From Johnsonella ignava ATCC 51276 (GTDB lineage: Bacteria; Bacillota; Clostridia; Lachnospirales; Lachnospiraceae): a stretch of DNA of 39,378 nt. Below are positions 1-9,520 of this stretch, piece by piece; position 1 is the stretch's first letter, and every line of letters begins with the position of its first letter. Under the pieces are notes generated by a model. It searched no databases. It worked only from the letters and a program-made list of their open reading frames with translations, and was not told the origin of the DNA. The position numbers and the translations under genes are program-made. The stretch spans positions 173,355 to 212,732 of the forward strand of contig NZ_JH378831.1 in the NCBI RefSeq assembly GCF_000235445.1, read 5' to 3'.

Positions 1-8
1 TTTCCTTT

Positions 9-329
9 TTATTTTTTTAATTTTTTATTTGTTCTGTCTTTACTTTTTAATGCAGACTTTGAGCTGTTTGTTTTACCTGAAACACTTTGTTTCATATTTT
101 CGCTTCTATCTGCCCTGTCCAATGGTTTATTTTGATTTCTCCAAACTGTAGCTCTTATGGAAATAGAAAGTATAAAAGCCCCTATAAAGAAAAGCCCTAA
201 GATTGAAGCTACACCAAATGCATCATTAGTCGTATTTTCATAAAGCATATAGCTGTACATCATACCGACTGCGGCACTGCCTGCCATTAAGAGCATATTT
301 TTTTCAAAATCATTCAATTTTTTAATCAT
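9..329 (-). CDS. small two-helix membrane protein, unknown function
   Basis: I do not recognise this 106-residue protein. It has two hydrophobic segments, at about residues 10-30 and 38-60, followed by a hydrophilic Lys/Ser/Asn-rich tail of some 40 residues. This suggests a membrane hairpin with a basic cytoplasmic tail. An upstream in-frame TTG exists, but the ribosome binding site GGAGG (336-340) would then lie inside the gene, so the ATG at 327-329 is chosen. The stop lies 8 bases from the window edge. A strong hairpin (369-420) separates it from the peptide transporter upstream, so the two may be separately transcribed. Confidence 0.6.
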   Translation of the reverse strand: MIKKLNDFEKNMLLMAGSAAVGMMYSYMLYENTTNDAFGVASILGLFFIGAFILSISIRATVWRNQNKPLDRADRSENMKQSVSGKTNSSKSALKSKDRTNKKLKK

Positions 330-368
330 ATATTTCCTCCGCAATAAGGCTTTTTTATTAAAAGTTAA

Positions 369-420
369 CTAAAACCGGCACCAAAATTTCAGAAAATGAC
401 TTTGATGCCGGCAGTTTTAG
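369..420 (-). terminator. terminator of the POT transporter gene
   Basis: A long hairpin has arms CTAAAAC plus CGGCA pairing with TGCCG plus GTTTTAG, and inner CAAA/TTTG pairs. It lies about 40 bases after the transporter stop. On the minus strand it is followed by a T-rich stretch, consistent with Rho-independent termination. Confidence 0.7.
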
Positions 421-461
421 AATTTAATCACAAAGCAGTAATTTTGCTGTCAGGTATTATT

Positions 462-1919
462 TTAAGACTCAACAAGCTTATTAAGCGGTTTTGACAGAGC
501 AAACAATATAACCATAGTTATAAATGATACTACTGAGAAAGTTACTATAGTCTGCATAAAACCATAGTTTTCAATTACGCCCTGTACATATCCTGTAAGC
601 TTATTTGCCGCAAAAGTAGCAAATATCCATACACCAAGCAGCAATGAAAGATATTTTTTAGGTGCAACCTTGTTTACAAATGAGTTTCCAAGCGGTGAGA
701 AACATATTTCACCAGTAGTAAGGAGTATTCCAAAGAACAAGAGCCAAAGTACTGAAGCCTTATTTGAACCGCCTCCTCTTGCAAGCTCCATAAATATAAG
801 CACCGTATATGCAAGTCCAAGGAAAGCAAACGCAATCGTAACCTTCTGGAACATAGTAAGATCCCCTTGAGGTCTCTTTGCAAGTGTAGCCCAGAGTTTT
901 GCCGCTCCAAGGCTCATAAATATACAAAGCAAACCGTTCCATGTTGTAAATACATGTACAGGTGATAATTTAATTGCTCCTAATGTCATATCAACATTAT
1001 CTGCCGCATAAAGAGTTAAAGCACTTGACTGCTGTTCATAAAATGTCCAGAATATAATCGAAACAAATGAAACAAATATAATGGCAATAACACCATTGAT
1101 TTCTTTCTTTGTAAGCTTTACTCCCTTGTTTTCAGAGCTCTTGCTGCCGGAGCTTTTCTCAGCCTCACCTATAACATTTCCCTTTGCATCTGTAAGATAT
1201 TTAAACGGCAGCCTGCCCTGTCCATGAAGCAGCTTGTATGAAGCGGTAAAAGCTACTCCTCCTATAAACATTAACACTGCACAGAATAAAAATACCTCTC
1301 TAAAGCCCAGCATAAGACCTTTTTTGAAAAACTGCATATATGCAACACCCATTATTGCAGAACCAAAAAACGCACCTATATTTACAAATGAATACTGGAT
1401 TGAGAAAGCAGCGTCCATCTTACTGTCATCTTCAATCATTCTACCCATAAGACCTGCCAGGTTACCTTTAAACAGTCCTGTTCCTATCGAGACTATATAA
1501 ATCATCATATTTATAGATGCCATATTTTTCACACCAAGTGAACGTATATATGAAGCATAGAGTCCATAAGCAGGATCAACCATATTTACTACTGCCGGAT
1601 TGCTTGACTTCCAGCCCATAAGATAACCTATTCCCATTATAATACACCCAAGCGTTACGGCATATCTTGCTCCAAGCCACTTATCACATATATATCCGCC
1701 TATAAGCGGAGCTATATATGTATATGCAGTAAAGTTTGCCGCAATTATAGCCGCCTGTGCCTTAGGAATTGCAAGCCCTCCATTGGCTACCGCAGCTGTA
1801 AGATATAATACAAGCAGTGGTTTCGTACCATAAAAAGCAAACCTTTCAAAAGAGTAAGTCAAACATCCGATGTAAAATCCTATAGGATATTTGGATTTTT
1901 CAGCACCAGAATTTTCCAT
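462..1919 (-). CDS. POT/PTR2-family proton-dependent oligopeptide transporter
   Basis: This 485-residue polytopic membrane protein has the usual length for bacterial di-/tripeptide:proton symporters of the major facilitator superfamily. The first helix carries SFERFAFYG (residues 23-31), matching the end of the POT motif ExxERFxYY. Later it has a PTR2-like helix (FSIQYSFVNIGAFFG) and a TGEICFSPLG segment typical of helix 10. The expected first Glu of the ExxER motif is Tyr22 here, while Glu25 and Arg26 are kept, so proton coupling could differ from the standard scheme. AGGAGG lies 10 bases upstream of the ATG. A terminator follows, so it is probably monocistronic. It imports small peptides by inference from family. 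Confidence 0.88.
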   Translation of the reverse strand: MENSGAEKSKYPIGFYIGCLTYSFERFAFYGTKPLLVLYLTAAVANGGLAIPKAQAAIIAANFTAYTYIAPLIGGYICDKWLGARYAVTLGCIIMGIGYLMGWKSSNPAVVNMVDPAYGLYASYIRSLGVKNMASINMMIYIVSIGTGLFKGNLAGLMGRMIEDDSKMDAAFSIQYSFVNIGAFFGSAIMGVAYMQFFKKGLMLGFREVFLFCAVLMFIGGVAFTASYKLLHGQGRLPFKYLTDAKGNVIGEAEKSSGSKSSENKGVKLTKKEINGVIAIIFVSFVSIIFWTFYEQQSSALTLYAADNVDMTLGAIKLSPVHVFTTWNGLLCIFMSLGAAKLWATLAKRPQGDLTMFQKVTIAFAFLGLAYTVLIFMELARGGGSNKASVLWLLFFGILLTTGEICFSPLGNSFVNKVAPKKYLSLLLGVWIFATFAANKLTGYVQGVIENYGFMQTIVTFSVVSFITMVILFALSKPLNKLVES

Positions 1920-2176
1920 TTAATATAAACCTCCTGTTTATTAAAATACGGCACAACTTAAAATATCTACAGGCAGAAACAGCCTTGCATTAAATTTACA
2001 ACTGTACCAGAACTACGCACCGCATCCCGTAATCTCTCTATTTAACCCATAAAATAATCTATACTGCTTTGTATTTTGTTTTAATTAATTATTTTATGCC
2101 CTTAAGCATTTTATCATAAAATCTTAAAGATGTATATTAAAAAATAATTTTCTTCATATATTCTTTATAACCTAAT

Positions 2177-2833
2177 TTAGCCCTTTGCTTTTTTTACCGC
2201 CTCTACAAACTCCTCCGCTTTTTTTCTTACCGCATCATAGTCTCCTGTTTTAGCCCCTTTTGTAAGACTTGAACCTGTGCCTACTGCAAAAGCTCCCGCT
2301 TTAAGCCACTTGTCAACATTGTCAACGTCAACACCTCCGCTTGGCATAAATTCTCCCTGAGGAAGCGGACCTTTAAAAGTACTTATTGAAGACGGACCGA
2401 GTATATTCCCGGGGAAAAGCTTTATTACATCACAGCCTGCCTCAAGAGCATGTATAGCCTCAGTAGGTGTCATAACTCCCGGCAGCATAGGAATTCTGTA
2501 TCTATTGCAGAGTCTTACAGTATCTGCGTTAAATCCCGGGCTTACTACATAATTTGCTCCTGCTAAAATTACAAGCCTTGCAGTCTCAGGATCGAGCACA
2601 GTACCCGCACCTATAACTATATCCGGGCTGTCAGCATATTTTTCAGAAAGAAATTTAATGAATTCTACAGGGCTTCCATGATCCATCGTCATTGTAATTT
2701 CAATAAACTTAATCCCTCCTGCCGTAATGGCATCTACAATCTTTTCACCCTGTGCAGCATCTTTCGCCCTTATAACAGCGATAAGACAGTCTTTTCTCAT
2801 CTTTGCGATAACATCTTCTTTCTTAAATTTCAT
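2177..2833 (-). CDS. eda: KDPG/KHG aldolase family (2-keto-3-deoxy-6-phosphogluconate aldolase)
   Basis: This 218-residue class I aldolase of the Eda family cleaves 2-keto-3-deoxy-6-phosphogluconate to pyruvate and glyceraldehyde 3-phosphate (Entner-Doudoroff pathway or sugar-acid catabolism). The Schiff-base lysine is in VIKLFPGN (Lys138). The general acid/base Glu is in FIEITM (Glu45), and GAGTV (76-80) is the phosphate/substrate loop. The Arg found after the Glu in the E. coli enzyme is replaced by Thr49, as in many Firmicute relatives, so the exact keto-acid substrate is uncertain. GGAGG sits 8 bases before the ATG. No kinase or dehydratase partner is next to it, so pathway assignment rests on family only. 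Confidence 0.85.
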   Translation of the reverse strand: MKFKKEDVIAKMRKDCLIAVIRAKDAAQGEKIVDAITAGGIKFIEITMTMDHGSPVEFIKFLSEKYADSPDIVIGAGTVLDPETARLVILAGANYVVSPGFNADTVRLCNRYRIPMLPGVMTPTEAIHALEAGCDVIKLFPGNILGPSSISTFKGPLPQGEFMPSGGVDVDNVDKWLKAGAFAVGTGSSLTKGAKTGDYDAVRKKAEEFVEAVKKAKG

Positions 2834-3079
2834 TTGAAACTTCCTCCATATCCTTAAATTTTAAAATGTATCTCAGCACATTTCTATATATGAGACTGCG
2901 GCTTTTTCTATTTACTTAGCAGTTAAGACAGCAGATTTTTACTGTTTATAATATCTGCAATTTACCTGCAATATTATAAAGTCTGAAACTTATATATTTT
3001 TTATAAAATCCATGAAATAGATTTTTCAAGTCTTATAAAATTAATAAATAATAAATAGATTAAAACCCATAAAATTATA

Positions 3080-4075
3080 CTAAATGTCAGAACAAAACTC
3101 AAGATTTTTAACTATTTCTTTTCTCATTGCATTAAAATAAACCGAAGTATTGCCACAAACGTTTTTTATATCATATACATTCTCTATAAAACCGTCTTTC
3201 ATAAGTGCAATTTTATCCGCCAACATAAAAGCTTCATTTATGCTATGTGTTACAAAAAGCACACTCATACCCGCTTTTTTATGTATCTTTAAAAGCTCAG
3301 ACTGAAGCTGTTTTCTTGTAAAATAATCAAATGCGGCAAAAGGTTCATCCATTATTATAAAGGAAGGATCGTAAGCAAATGCCCTGCCTATTGAGACTCT
3401 TTGCTGCATAGCCAAAGAAAGCTGATTTGGATAAGCTGTTTCAAACCCTGAAACTCCAATCATTTTAATAATCGAATCAATATAATCATTACAATATTCC
3501 CTTAAAATAGTATCTATATCGTTAAAATCGTTTTTTTCTTCATCTATGCCATATATTTTAGGATATATCTTAATTATATTTGATATTTTTTTTGAATTTT
3601 CACCAATATCTGTGTTTAATGTCTTTTCTGGAATTATATGTAATTTTTTGTTTAAAAAAGAAGCAGTCGTTCTTCTTTTTTTATAATCAGTTTTATTTAC
3701 TATACTCCAATTTATTCTGTTTAAAAACATTTTTTTAAACAGAGAATTTTCATTTACAAAATTTCTGTTTTCATTTTTTATTTTATTTTTAATGCTAAAT
3801 GCAATATTATCCCTTATATTAAGCCATGGTATAAGACCGGGTTCTTGTAATACAACAGCAGGCTTTACCTGAGTATCTGCAATTACATCCCCTTTATCGG
3901 CATATTCAAGTCCTGACAGAATTCTTAAAAGTGTTGTCTTTCCGCATCCGCTCCTTCCTAAAAGCACTGTAATCTCACCGGGCTTTATATCAAGAAATAC
4001 TCCTCTAAGTATATCTATGGTTTTATTTTCAATGGTAAAACTCTTTTTTATATCTCTAAGTCTAATTCCATTCAT
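3080..4075 (-). CDS. orphan ABC transporter ATPase, nitrate/sulfonate/taurine type, with large insertion
   Basis: This 331-residue ATPase resembles the SsuB/TauB/NrtD group. The Walker A is GRSGCGKTT (40-48), the Q-loop LQEPGLIPW (76-84), the Walker B FIIMDEP (239-245) and the H-loop VTH (275-277). Two things are odd. The signature reads NQLSLAMQQRV (217-227) instead of LSGGxxQR, so both glycines are lost. Some 90 residues rich in Lys, Asn and Ile (about 97-190) are inserted between the Q-loop and the helical signature region. No permease or binding protein is adjacent; an 844-base AT-rich gap lies upstream. It may be a diverging or decaying remnant of a transporter operon, or an ATPase working with distant subunits. 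Confidence 0.75.
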   Translation of the reverse strand: MNGIRLRDIKKSFTIENKTIDILRGVFLDIKPGEITVLLGRSGCGKTTLLRILSGLEYADKGDVIADTQVKPAVVLQEPGLIPWLNIRDNIAFSIKNKIKNENRNFVNENSLFKKMFLNRINWSIVNKTDYKKRRTTASFLNKKLHIIPEKTLNTDIGENSKKISNIIKIYPKIYGIDEEKNDFNDIDTILREYCNDYIDSIIKMIGVSGFETAYPNQLSLAMQQRVSIGRAFAYDPSFIIMDEPFAAFDYFTRKQLQSELLKIHKKAGMSVLFVTHSINEAFMLADKIALMKDGFIENVYDIKNVCGNTSVYFNAMRKEIVKNLEFCSDI

Positions 4076-4919
4076 TTCCTGAATTCCTTTTTAATAACAA
4101 TTTTATACAATTATACAAATACTATGCTCTAAGGCTCTTAAGTTCGATATTATTTTATAAGCATACTGAAGATATAAGTTCTTATGCGTACTTTAAAAAT
4201 ACGATTGTGTATATATCCTGTATGGGAATATACAGTATATTTTTTATAATAATCTCACTATATATGAAGTATTTTTGTAGTATTTATATGTATAATATTT
4301 TGTACAATTTAAATACCTCTTACAGTATAACATAAGTTAGGCTTACCTGCCATCATAAATTATAAAATCTGTTTGTTTAAATACCAACTTACTATAAACT
4401 GCTGTTAATCTCTTTAAATAAATCAAACACAGATATATAGATAGCATAAACTTGGTGTAAAATATATAAATTTTATTTTAAAATCAATATATTTCAAATA
4501 TTTTATACTAAAACCTTAAGCTGATTCCCTGTATAAATTGCCTGCTTCATTCTAAAAAATAGCCTTTGACTATATAGTTTCTTAAGCCCTTATATATCAT
4601 ATTTGATTTTATATGTGTAACTTTTCGAAGTTTATCAATATATGTTTTGTACAAATATATATAAATAATTTATTTTATTTGAGTGATAATATAGAATAAC
4701 TGTTATTATATAGATATTTTTGTTGCATTTCGTTATAATATGGTTGTATATATGATTTAGAGGTTACATTTGTATCCTGTTGTTTTAATATGTCGCAATA
4801 CGGTATACTCCGCAGATTGAGGCAATATAAGCAGGTATGCTGTACAAATCTTATCATGATACATTCTGATACAAAAGCTTGTCAGATTTGTTATATTTAT
4901 TTTTAAGGAGGATTTCAAT
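4076..4919. other. 844-base AT-rich intergenic region
   Basis: I see no convincing gene. Short open frames exist on both strands (for example minus 4675-4857), but they lack a ribosome binding site and recognisable sequence. A possible plus-strand promoter for the gene at 4920 is TTGTTT-N18-TATACT near 4779-4808, which would give a leader of about 100 nt. This is low confidence. The region could be what remains of lost transporter subunits of the ABC ATPase at 3080-4075, but I could not find permease sequence in it. Confidence 0.4.
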
Positions 4920-5447
4920 ATGCATATTAAAAAAGAAATAAGCCCACGCCAGGTTACTCTTGATGCTGAAGAATTTTACAGAGGAGGATATTTTTGCTGT
5001 GAAGCAATTATGGCATCTGTAAAGAAAAATTTTGAACTTGATGTTCCTGATGAAGTTATCGCAATGTCATCAGGTATGTCAGTAGGTGCAGGTCGTTCAG
5101 GATGTATGTGCGGCGCATTAAACGGAGGTGTACTCGCACTCGGTATGTTCTTTGGACGTACAGCACAAAACGGTCCAAAGGATCCAAAAGTTGTAAAATG
5201 TATGCAGCTTACAAATGAGCTTCATGACTTTTTTAAAAACACAAATGGCAAAAAGTCTGTATGCTGCAGAATTCTTACAAGGGAATTCGACATGGGAAAA
5301 GGTGAACACAAAGAACAGTGCATACGCTATACAGGACTTTGTGCCGGAAAGGTTGCTGAGATCATAGTTAGAGAATATGGTCTTGTAAATCTTGATGAAA
5401 TTGAAGGTGCATCTGATAATGTTGAGAAACAATCAGCTACCGCATAG
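4920..5447 (+). CDS. C_GCAxxG_C_C family (putative redox-active cysteine-rich) protein
   Basis: This 175-residue protein matches the C_GCAxxG_C_C family. The motif YFCCEAI (Cys26, Cys27) is followed by GRSGCMCGALNGGVLALG (Cys62, Cys64), then a CC pair (115-116) and two further cysteines (134, 141). Members occur in strict anaerobes and are thought to bind metal or act in redox chemistry, but no reaction is established. AAGGAGG (4905-4911) lies 8 bases upstream. It is followed after a hairpin (5599-5643) by a TDT transporter gene on the same strand, so a functional link (for example, export or import of an anion) is possible but unproven. Confidence 0.8.
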   Translation: MHIKKEISPRQVTLDAEEFYRGGYFCCEAIMASVKKNFELDVPDEVIAMSSGMSVGAGRSGCMCGALNGGVLALGMFFGRTAQNGPKDPKVVKCMQLTNELHDFFKNTNGKKSVCCRILTREFDMGKGEHKEQCIRYTGLCAGKVAEIIVREYGLVNLDEIEGASDNVEKQSATA

Positions 5448-5598
5448 AGCACATAATGTAGGTTGTGATAATAAAATACCGGTTTACTTATACAGTTAAG
5501 TATTTTAAATTTATTGCAATGTCCTGTAATATGATTATAAAATACAGGGACAATCTTAAAACAAGCTGATTTAAAACAAATCAGTTAAAGGGTAAAGT

Positions 5599-5643
5599 AC
5601 AAAAAGCTTCTTCTGACCCGGCAGGGTACATGGAGCTTTTTGT
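5599..5643 (+). terminator. terminator-like hairpin between C_GCAxxG gene and TDT transporter
   Basis: A 12-bp arm (ACAAAAAGCTTC) pairs with GGAGCTTTTTGT with one G-U, enclosing a small ACCC-GGCA-GGGT stem. Only a short T run lies in the 3' arm, so termination may be partial. It could make the downstream transporter a lower-expressed cotranscribed gene. Confidence 0.5.
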
Positions 5644-5682
5644 GTCTGTAAAAAGGAATTAAAAAGAAAGGCTTAATAATTT

Positions 5683-6579
5683 ATGAACCAATTGTTAAAA
5701 AGAGTAACTATGCCGGTCGCCGGAGTAATGCTGGGTATGGCTGCACTTGGAAATCTTCTGCAAAGTTTCGGAGAGGGAATAAGATATATATGCGGAGTGT
5801 TGTCAGCTTTTTTTGCCTTGCTGCTTATATTAAAATATATTATAAATCCAAAAGACTTTAAAATTGACATGAACAGTTCTGTATCAGCAAGTGTTTCAGG
5901 TACATTTCCTATGGGTATTATGTTGCTGTCAACCTATATAAAGCCCTTTATAGGAAATGCCGCTTTTTATATCTGGGCAGCAGCGGTCGGACTTCACATA
6001 CTTCTTATATTTTACTTCACATACAGATTTTTTATAAAGCAGTTTGATCTTAAAGATGTATTTGCGAGTTACTACATAGTATATGTAGGTATAGTAGTTG
6101 CTTCAGTTACCGCTCCTGCCTACAATATGCAGGCATTTGGAAATGCTGCATTCTGGTTCGGCTTTGCCACATTTATACTGCTTTTTATACTTGTAAGTAT
6201 AAAATATAATAAATTTAAGGATATTCCCGCACCTGCAAAACCTCTTATATGTATATATACCGCACCTTTAAGTCTGTGTATAGCAGGTTATGTCCAGTCA
6301 GTTATGCCCAAATCAAAGGAAATGCTTATAGTTATGTTTATAGCCGCATCTATAATATATATATTTACACTTATAAAGGCAGTGGACTTTATCAGAGGAA
6401 ATTTTTATCCGAGTTTCGCATCATTTACGTTCCCTTTTGTAATAAGTGCTATCGCAGCCAAAATGACTATGGCTGCACTTACAAAGATGGGGGTTCAGTT
6501 TATTAATTTAAAATATATAGTACTCGCAGAAACTATAATTGCTGTCGGATTTTGTTTATATACTTATATATTTTTTTAA
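5683..6579 (+). CDS. TDT-family (TehA/SLAC1-like) anion transporter
   Basis: This 298-residue protein has about ten hydrophobic segments and the features of the TDT (tellurite-resistance/dicarboxylate transporter) family. These are the N-terminal PVAGVMLGMAALGNL helix, GTFPMGIMLLSTY in the middle and PSFASFTFPFVISA near the C-terminus. The family includes TehA, Mae1 and the plant anion channel SLAC1. Members move small anions or dicarboxylates across the membrane, and the substrate here cannot be told. The ribosome binding site is weak (AGAAAGG). The gene is followed by a strong bidirectional terminator at 6630-6699. Confidence 0.8.
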   Translation: MNQLLKRVTMPVAGVMLGMAALGNLLQSFGEGIRYICGVLSAFFALLLILKYIINPKDFKIDMNSSVSASVSGTFPMGIMLLSTYIKPFIGNAAFYIWAAAVGLHILLIFYFTYRFFIKQFDLKDVFASYYIVYVGIVVASVTAPAYNMQAFGNAAFWFGFATFILLFILVSIKYNKFKDIPAPAKPLICIYTAPLSLCIAGYVQSVMPKSKEMLIVMFIAASIIYIFTLIKAVDFIRGNFYPSFASFTFPFVISAIAAKMTMAALTKMGVQFINLKYIVLAETIIAVGFCLYTYIFF

Positions 6580-6629
6580 AGTTTATGTTTACAAATCCGG
6601 TAAATAAAAATGCATAAATCTTATATATA

Positions 6630-6699
6630 CGAAAAACTTCCCGTTAAAGATATAAAACATGAATTGCTTTATTTATAGCTTTATCGGGAAGTTTTTTCG
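6630..6699. terminator. bidirectional terminator between TDT gene and alaS
   Basis: The arms CGAAAAACTTCCCG and CGGGAAGTTTTTTCG pair, and CCGTTAAAG continues pairing with CTTTATCGG with one mismatch. T runs follow on both strands, so it can end the plus-strand TDT transcript and the minus-strand alaS transcript. Confidence 0.8.
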
Positions 6700-6849
6700 T
6701 TATATTATATATATTTATAATAATATGTTTTTTAATTTATAATAGGGTAGCGAGTCATATATTGACACATAGCACATACAAAACGGCTGAATTATTTTAA
6801 CTGCATTTGAAGTATTTCCTTTGCTTTCTTAAGTGCCTCTTCAATGTTT

Positions 6850-9435
6850 TCAGGATTTTTTGCCTCCTGCCTGTGCCATATTCGGTCTTCCGCCTCCGCC
6901 TCCGCCTACAATAGGTGCAATTTCTTTAATAATCTTTCCGGCATCGGCACCGTTTTTTAAAGCGGCATCCCCTGCCATAACCATAAGGTTTACATTTCCT
7001 GAAACTTTTGAAGCAAGAACTACAACTCCTCCCTGTGTCTTTTCTTTAAGCCCGTCGCCAAGATTTCTAAGCTCATTCATCTCAACATTTTCAACACACA
7101 TTGAAATAAGTTTAATACCTTTTATATCAGTTATTCTGTCTGAAGCATCACCCATACTCTCCTTTGCCAGCTTTGCCTTAAGACTCTCATTTTCAGATTT
7201 AATCATTTTAAGTTCATCAAGAATACCTCTGATTCTTTCTGCAATATTTGAGGGTGTGGTTTTAAGTTCATTTGCCGCCTCATTAAGCATTATTTCAATA
7301 TTTTCGTAATAATTACGGACTGAATCCGATGTTATAGCCTCAATACGCCTCACTCCGGCAGCTATTCCGTTTTCGGAAATTATTTTAAATGCAGCTATAT
7401 CAGAGGTGTTTTTTACATGTGTGCCTCCACATAACTCCTTTGAATAATCACCCATACTTACAACTCTTACATTCTCTGCGTACTTTTCACCAAAAAGTGC
7501 CATAGCACCTGTTTTTTTAGCAGAATCAAGATCCATTATGTCAGTCTTGACATCAAGTGCCATCCTGATTTCAGTATTTACCTCATCTTCAACCTTTTTC
7601 AGTTCTTCCTGTGTAAGTGCTAAAAAATGAGTAAAGTCAAATCTTAATCTATCCGCCTCAACAAGGCTTCCTGCCTGCTCAACATGTTTTCCCAGTACAT
7701 TTCTAAGAGCTTTATGCAAAAGATGTGTTGCGCTGTGGTTTTTACAGGTTTCCTCTCTTTTTACCGCATCTACTTCAAGCTGTACAAAAACTCCCGTTCT
7801 TAAAAGACCTTCTTTAACATATCCTATATGACCTGTTTTATTTCCCTGTATCTTAATACAATCCTCAACTATAAATTTCCCTTCGTCATTATATATGATA
7901 CCCTTATCAGAACTTTGTCCGCCCATTGTAGCATAAAAAGGTGTTATATCGGTTATTATAGTACCCCTCTCACCGACAGTAAGTGCCTGTACTATCTCGT
8001 CATCAGAAACAGCGGTGATAATTTTTCCTCTTGATTTAAGACTGTCATAGCCTGTAAATTCACTTTTTATATCAGCCGGTATTTTCTGATATACAGTTAC
8101 ATCGGCTCCCATATAATTAGTTCCTTTTCTGGCATCTCTGGCTTTTTTTCGCTGTTTTTCCATTTCAGCATTAAAGCCTTCCTCATCTATGACATATCCG
8201 TCTTCTTCAAGTATCTCCTTAGTCAGGTCATACGGAAAACCATAGGTGTCATAAAGCTTAAATACATCTTTTCCGTCAAGAACCTTACCCCCGCTTCTCC
8301 TTAGTTCTTCTTTCATCTGCGAAAGTATACCCAGACCATTATCTATATTCTTATAAAATCTTTCTTCCTCTTCGGCAATTACCTTAAGTATCATATCCTT
8401 TCTGTCATTTAATTCCGGATATGCCTCCTTATTCATATCAATTACCCTGGCTGCAAGGCCTGAAAGAAATTTTTTATCAATACCGAGTATCCTTCCATGT
8501 CTTGCAGCTCTCCTTAAAAGCCGTCTGAGCACATATCCCCTGCCCTCATTCTGCGGCATTATACCGTCAGAAATCATAAATGTACATGAACGTATATGAT
8601 CGGTAATCAGTCTTAATGATATATCCTTTAAAGGATCTTTATTATATGAGGTCGAGGCTGTATCCGCCACTGCATCAAGAAGTGCCTTTATAGTATCAAC
8701 TTCAAATATAGAACCTACATCCTGAACTACAACCGCAAGTCTTTCAAGCCCCATACCGGTATCTATATTTTTTTGTTCAAGCTCAGTATAATTCCCTTTT
8801 CCATCACCATTAAACTGTGTAAATACATTATTCCAAACCTCCATATACCTGTCGCAGCTGCAGCCTACAGTGCAGTTTTCCTTATGGCATCCATATTTTT
8901 CACCCCTGTCATAATATACCTCGGAACAGGGGCCACATGGACCTGAACCATGTTCCCAGAAATTATCCTCTTTGCCGAATCTGTATATTTTATGCGACGG
9001 TATACCTATTTCTTTATTCCATATTTCAAATGCCTCATCATCTTCAAGATAAACCGAAGGGTAAAGTCTTTCTTTATCAAGCCCCATATCAACAGTCAAA
9101 AACTCCCATGTCCAGGATATGGCTTCTCTCTTGAAATAATCACCAAATGAGAAATTACCGAGCATTTCAAAAAAAGTACCATGTCTTGCAGTCTTTCCGA
9201 CATTTTCAATATCACCTGTTCTTATACACTTCTGGCATGTTGCAACTCTGCTTTTAGGAGGTTTTTCCTGTCCTGTAAAATAGGGTTTAAGCGGTGCCAT
9301 ACCTGAATTTATAAGCAAAAGACTGTTGTCATTTTTAGGTACAAGAGAAAAACTTTTCATTATATAGTGTTCTTTTCTTTTAAAAAAGTCAAGAAATTTT
9401 GTTCTTATTTCATTCACTCCATAATACTTACTCAT
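6850..9435 (-). CDS. alaS: alanyl-tRNA synthetase (C-terminus cut by a frame change)
   Basis: Class II aminoacyl-tRNA synthetase charging tRNA-Ala. It has the aminoacylation core (ATCQKCIRTGDIENVG, then GSGPCGPCSE), the editing-domain metal sites HSATHLLH and CGGTHV, and a C-Ala domain with the glycine run GGGGGGRPNMAQAGG. The frame shown ends in GGKKS and a TGA, giving 861 residues. If the A6 run on the coding strand (6856-6861) is read with one base fewer, the product continues GGKNPENIEEALKKAKEIL to a TAA at 6792-6794, which is the normal family ending and gives about 880 residues. Either the run is miscounted, the gene has a recent insertion, or slippage restores the frame. GGAGG lies 6 bases before the ATG. 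Confidence 0.95.
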   Translation of the reverse strand: MSKYYGVNEIRTKFLDFFKRKEHYIMKSFSLVPKNDNSLLLINSGMAPLKPYFTGQEKPPKSRVATCQKCIRTGDIENVGKTARHGTFFEMLGNFSFGDYFKREAISWTWEFLTVDMGLDKERLYPSVYLEDDEAFEIWNKEIGIPSHKIYRFGKEDNFWEHGSGPCGPCSEVYYDRGEKYGCHKENCTVGCSCDRYMEVWNNVFTQFNGDGKGNYTELEQKNIDTGMGLERLAVVVQDVGSIFEVDTIKALLDAVADTASTSYNKDPLKDISLRLITDHIRSCTFMISDGIMPQNEGRGYVLRRLLRRAARHGRILGIDKKFLSGLAARVIDMNKEAYPELNDRKDMILKVIAEEEERFYKNIDNGLGILSQMKEELRRSGGKVLDGKDVFKLYDTYGFPYDLTKEILEEDGYVIDEEGFNAEMEKQRKKARDARKGTNYMGADVTVYQKIPADIKSEFTGYDSLKSRGKIITAVSDDEIVQALTVGERGTIITDITPFYATMGGQSSDKGIIYNDEGKFIVEDCIKIQGNKTGHIGYVKEGLLRTGVFVQLEVDAVKREETCKNHSATHLLHKALRNVLGKHVEQAGSLVEADRLRFDFTHFLALTQEELKKVEDEVNTEIRMALDVKTDIMDLDSAKKTGAMALFGEKYAENVRVVSMGDYSKELCGGTHVKNTSDIAAFKIISENGIAAGVRRIEAITSDSVRNYYENIEIMLNEAANELKTTPSNIAERIRGILDELKMIKSENESLKAKLAKESMGDASDRITDIKGIKLISMCVENVEMNELRNLGDGLKEKTQGGVVVLASKVSGNVNLMVMAGDAALKNGADAGKIIKEIAPIVGGGGGGRPNMAQAGGKKS

Positions 9436-9520
9436 GGGTTTCCTCCGAAAATCTTAAATTTAATTTATATTACATTTACTTATAGTTTTTATTTTACTTT
9501 GAAAATAAAATTATAAGTAT

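Noticed and set aside
4675..4857. 60-codon minus-strand open frame in the AT-rich gap
   Set aside because: No ribosome binding site, unusual composition and no recognisable sequence.
9477..9518. Terminator between the microprotein and alaS
   Set aside because: The hairpin is long but nearly all A-T and lacks a following T run, so termination is not supported.
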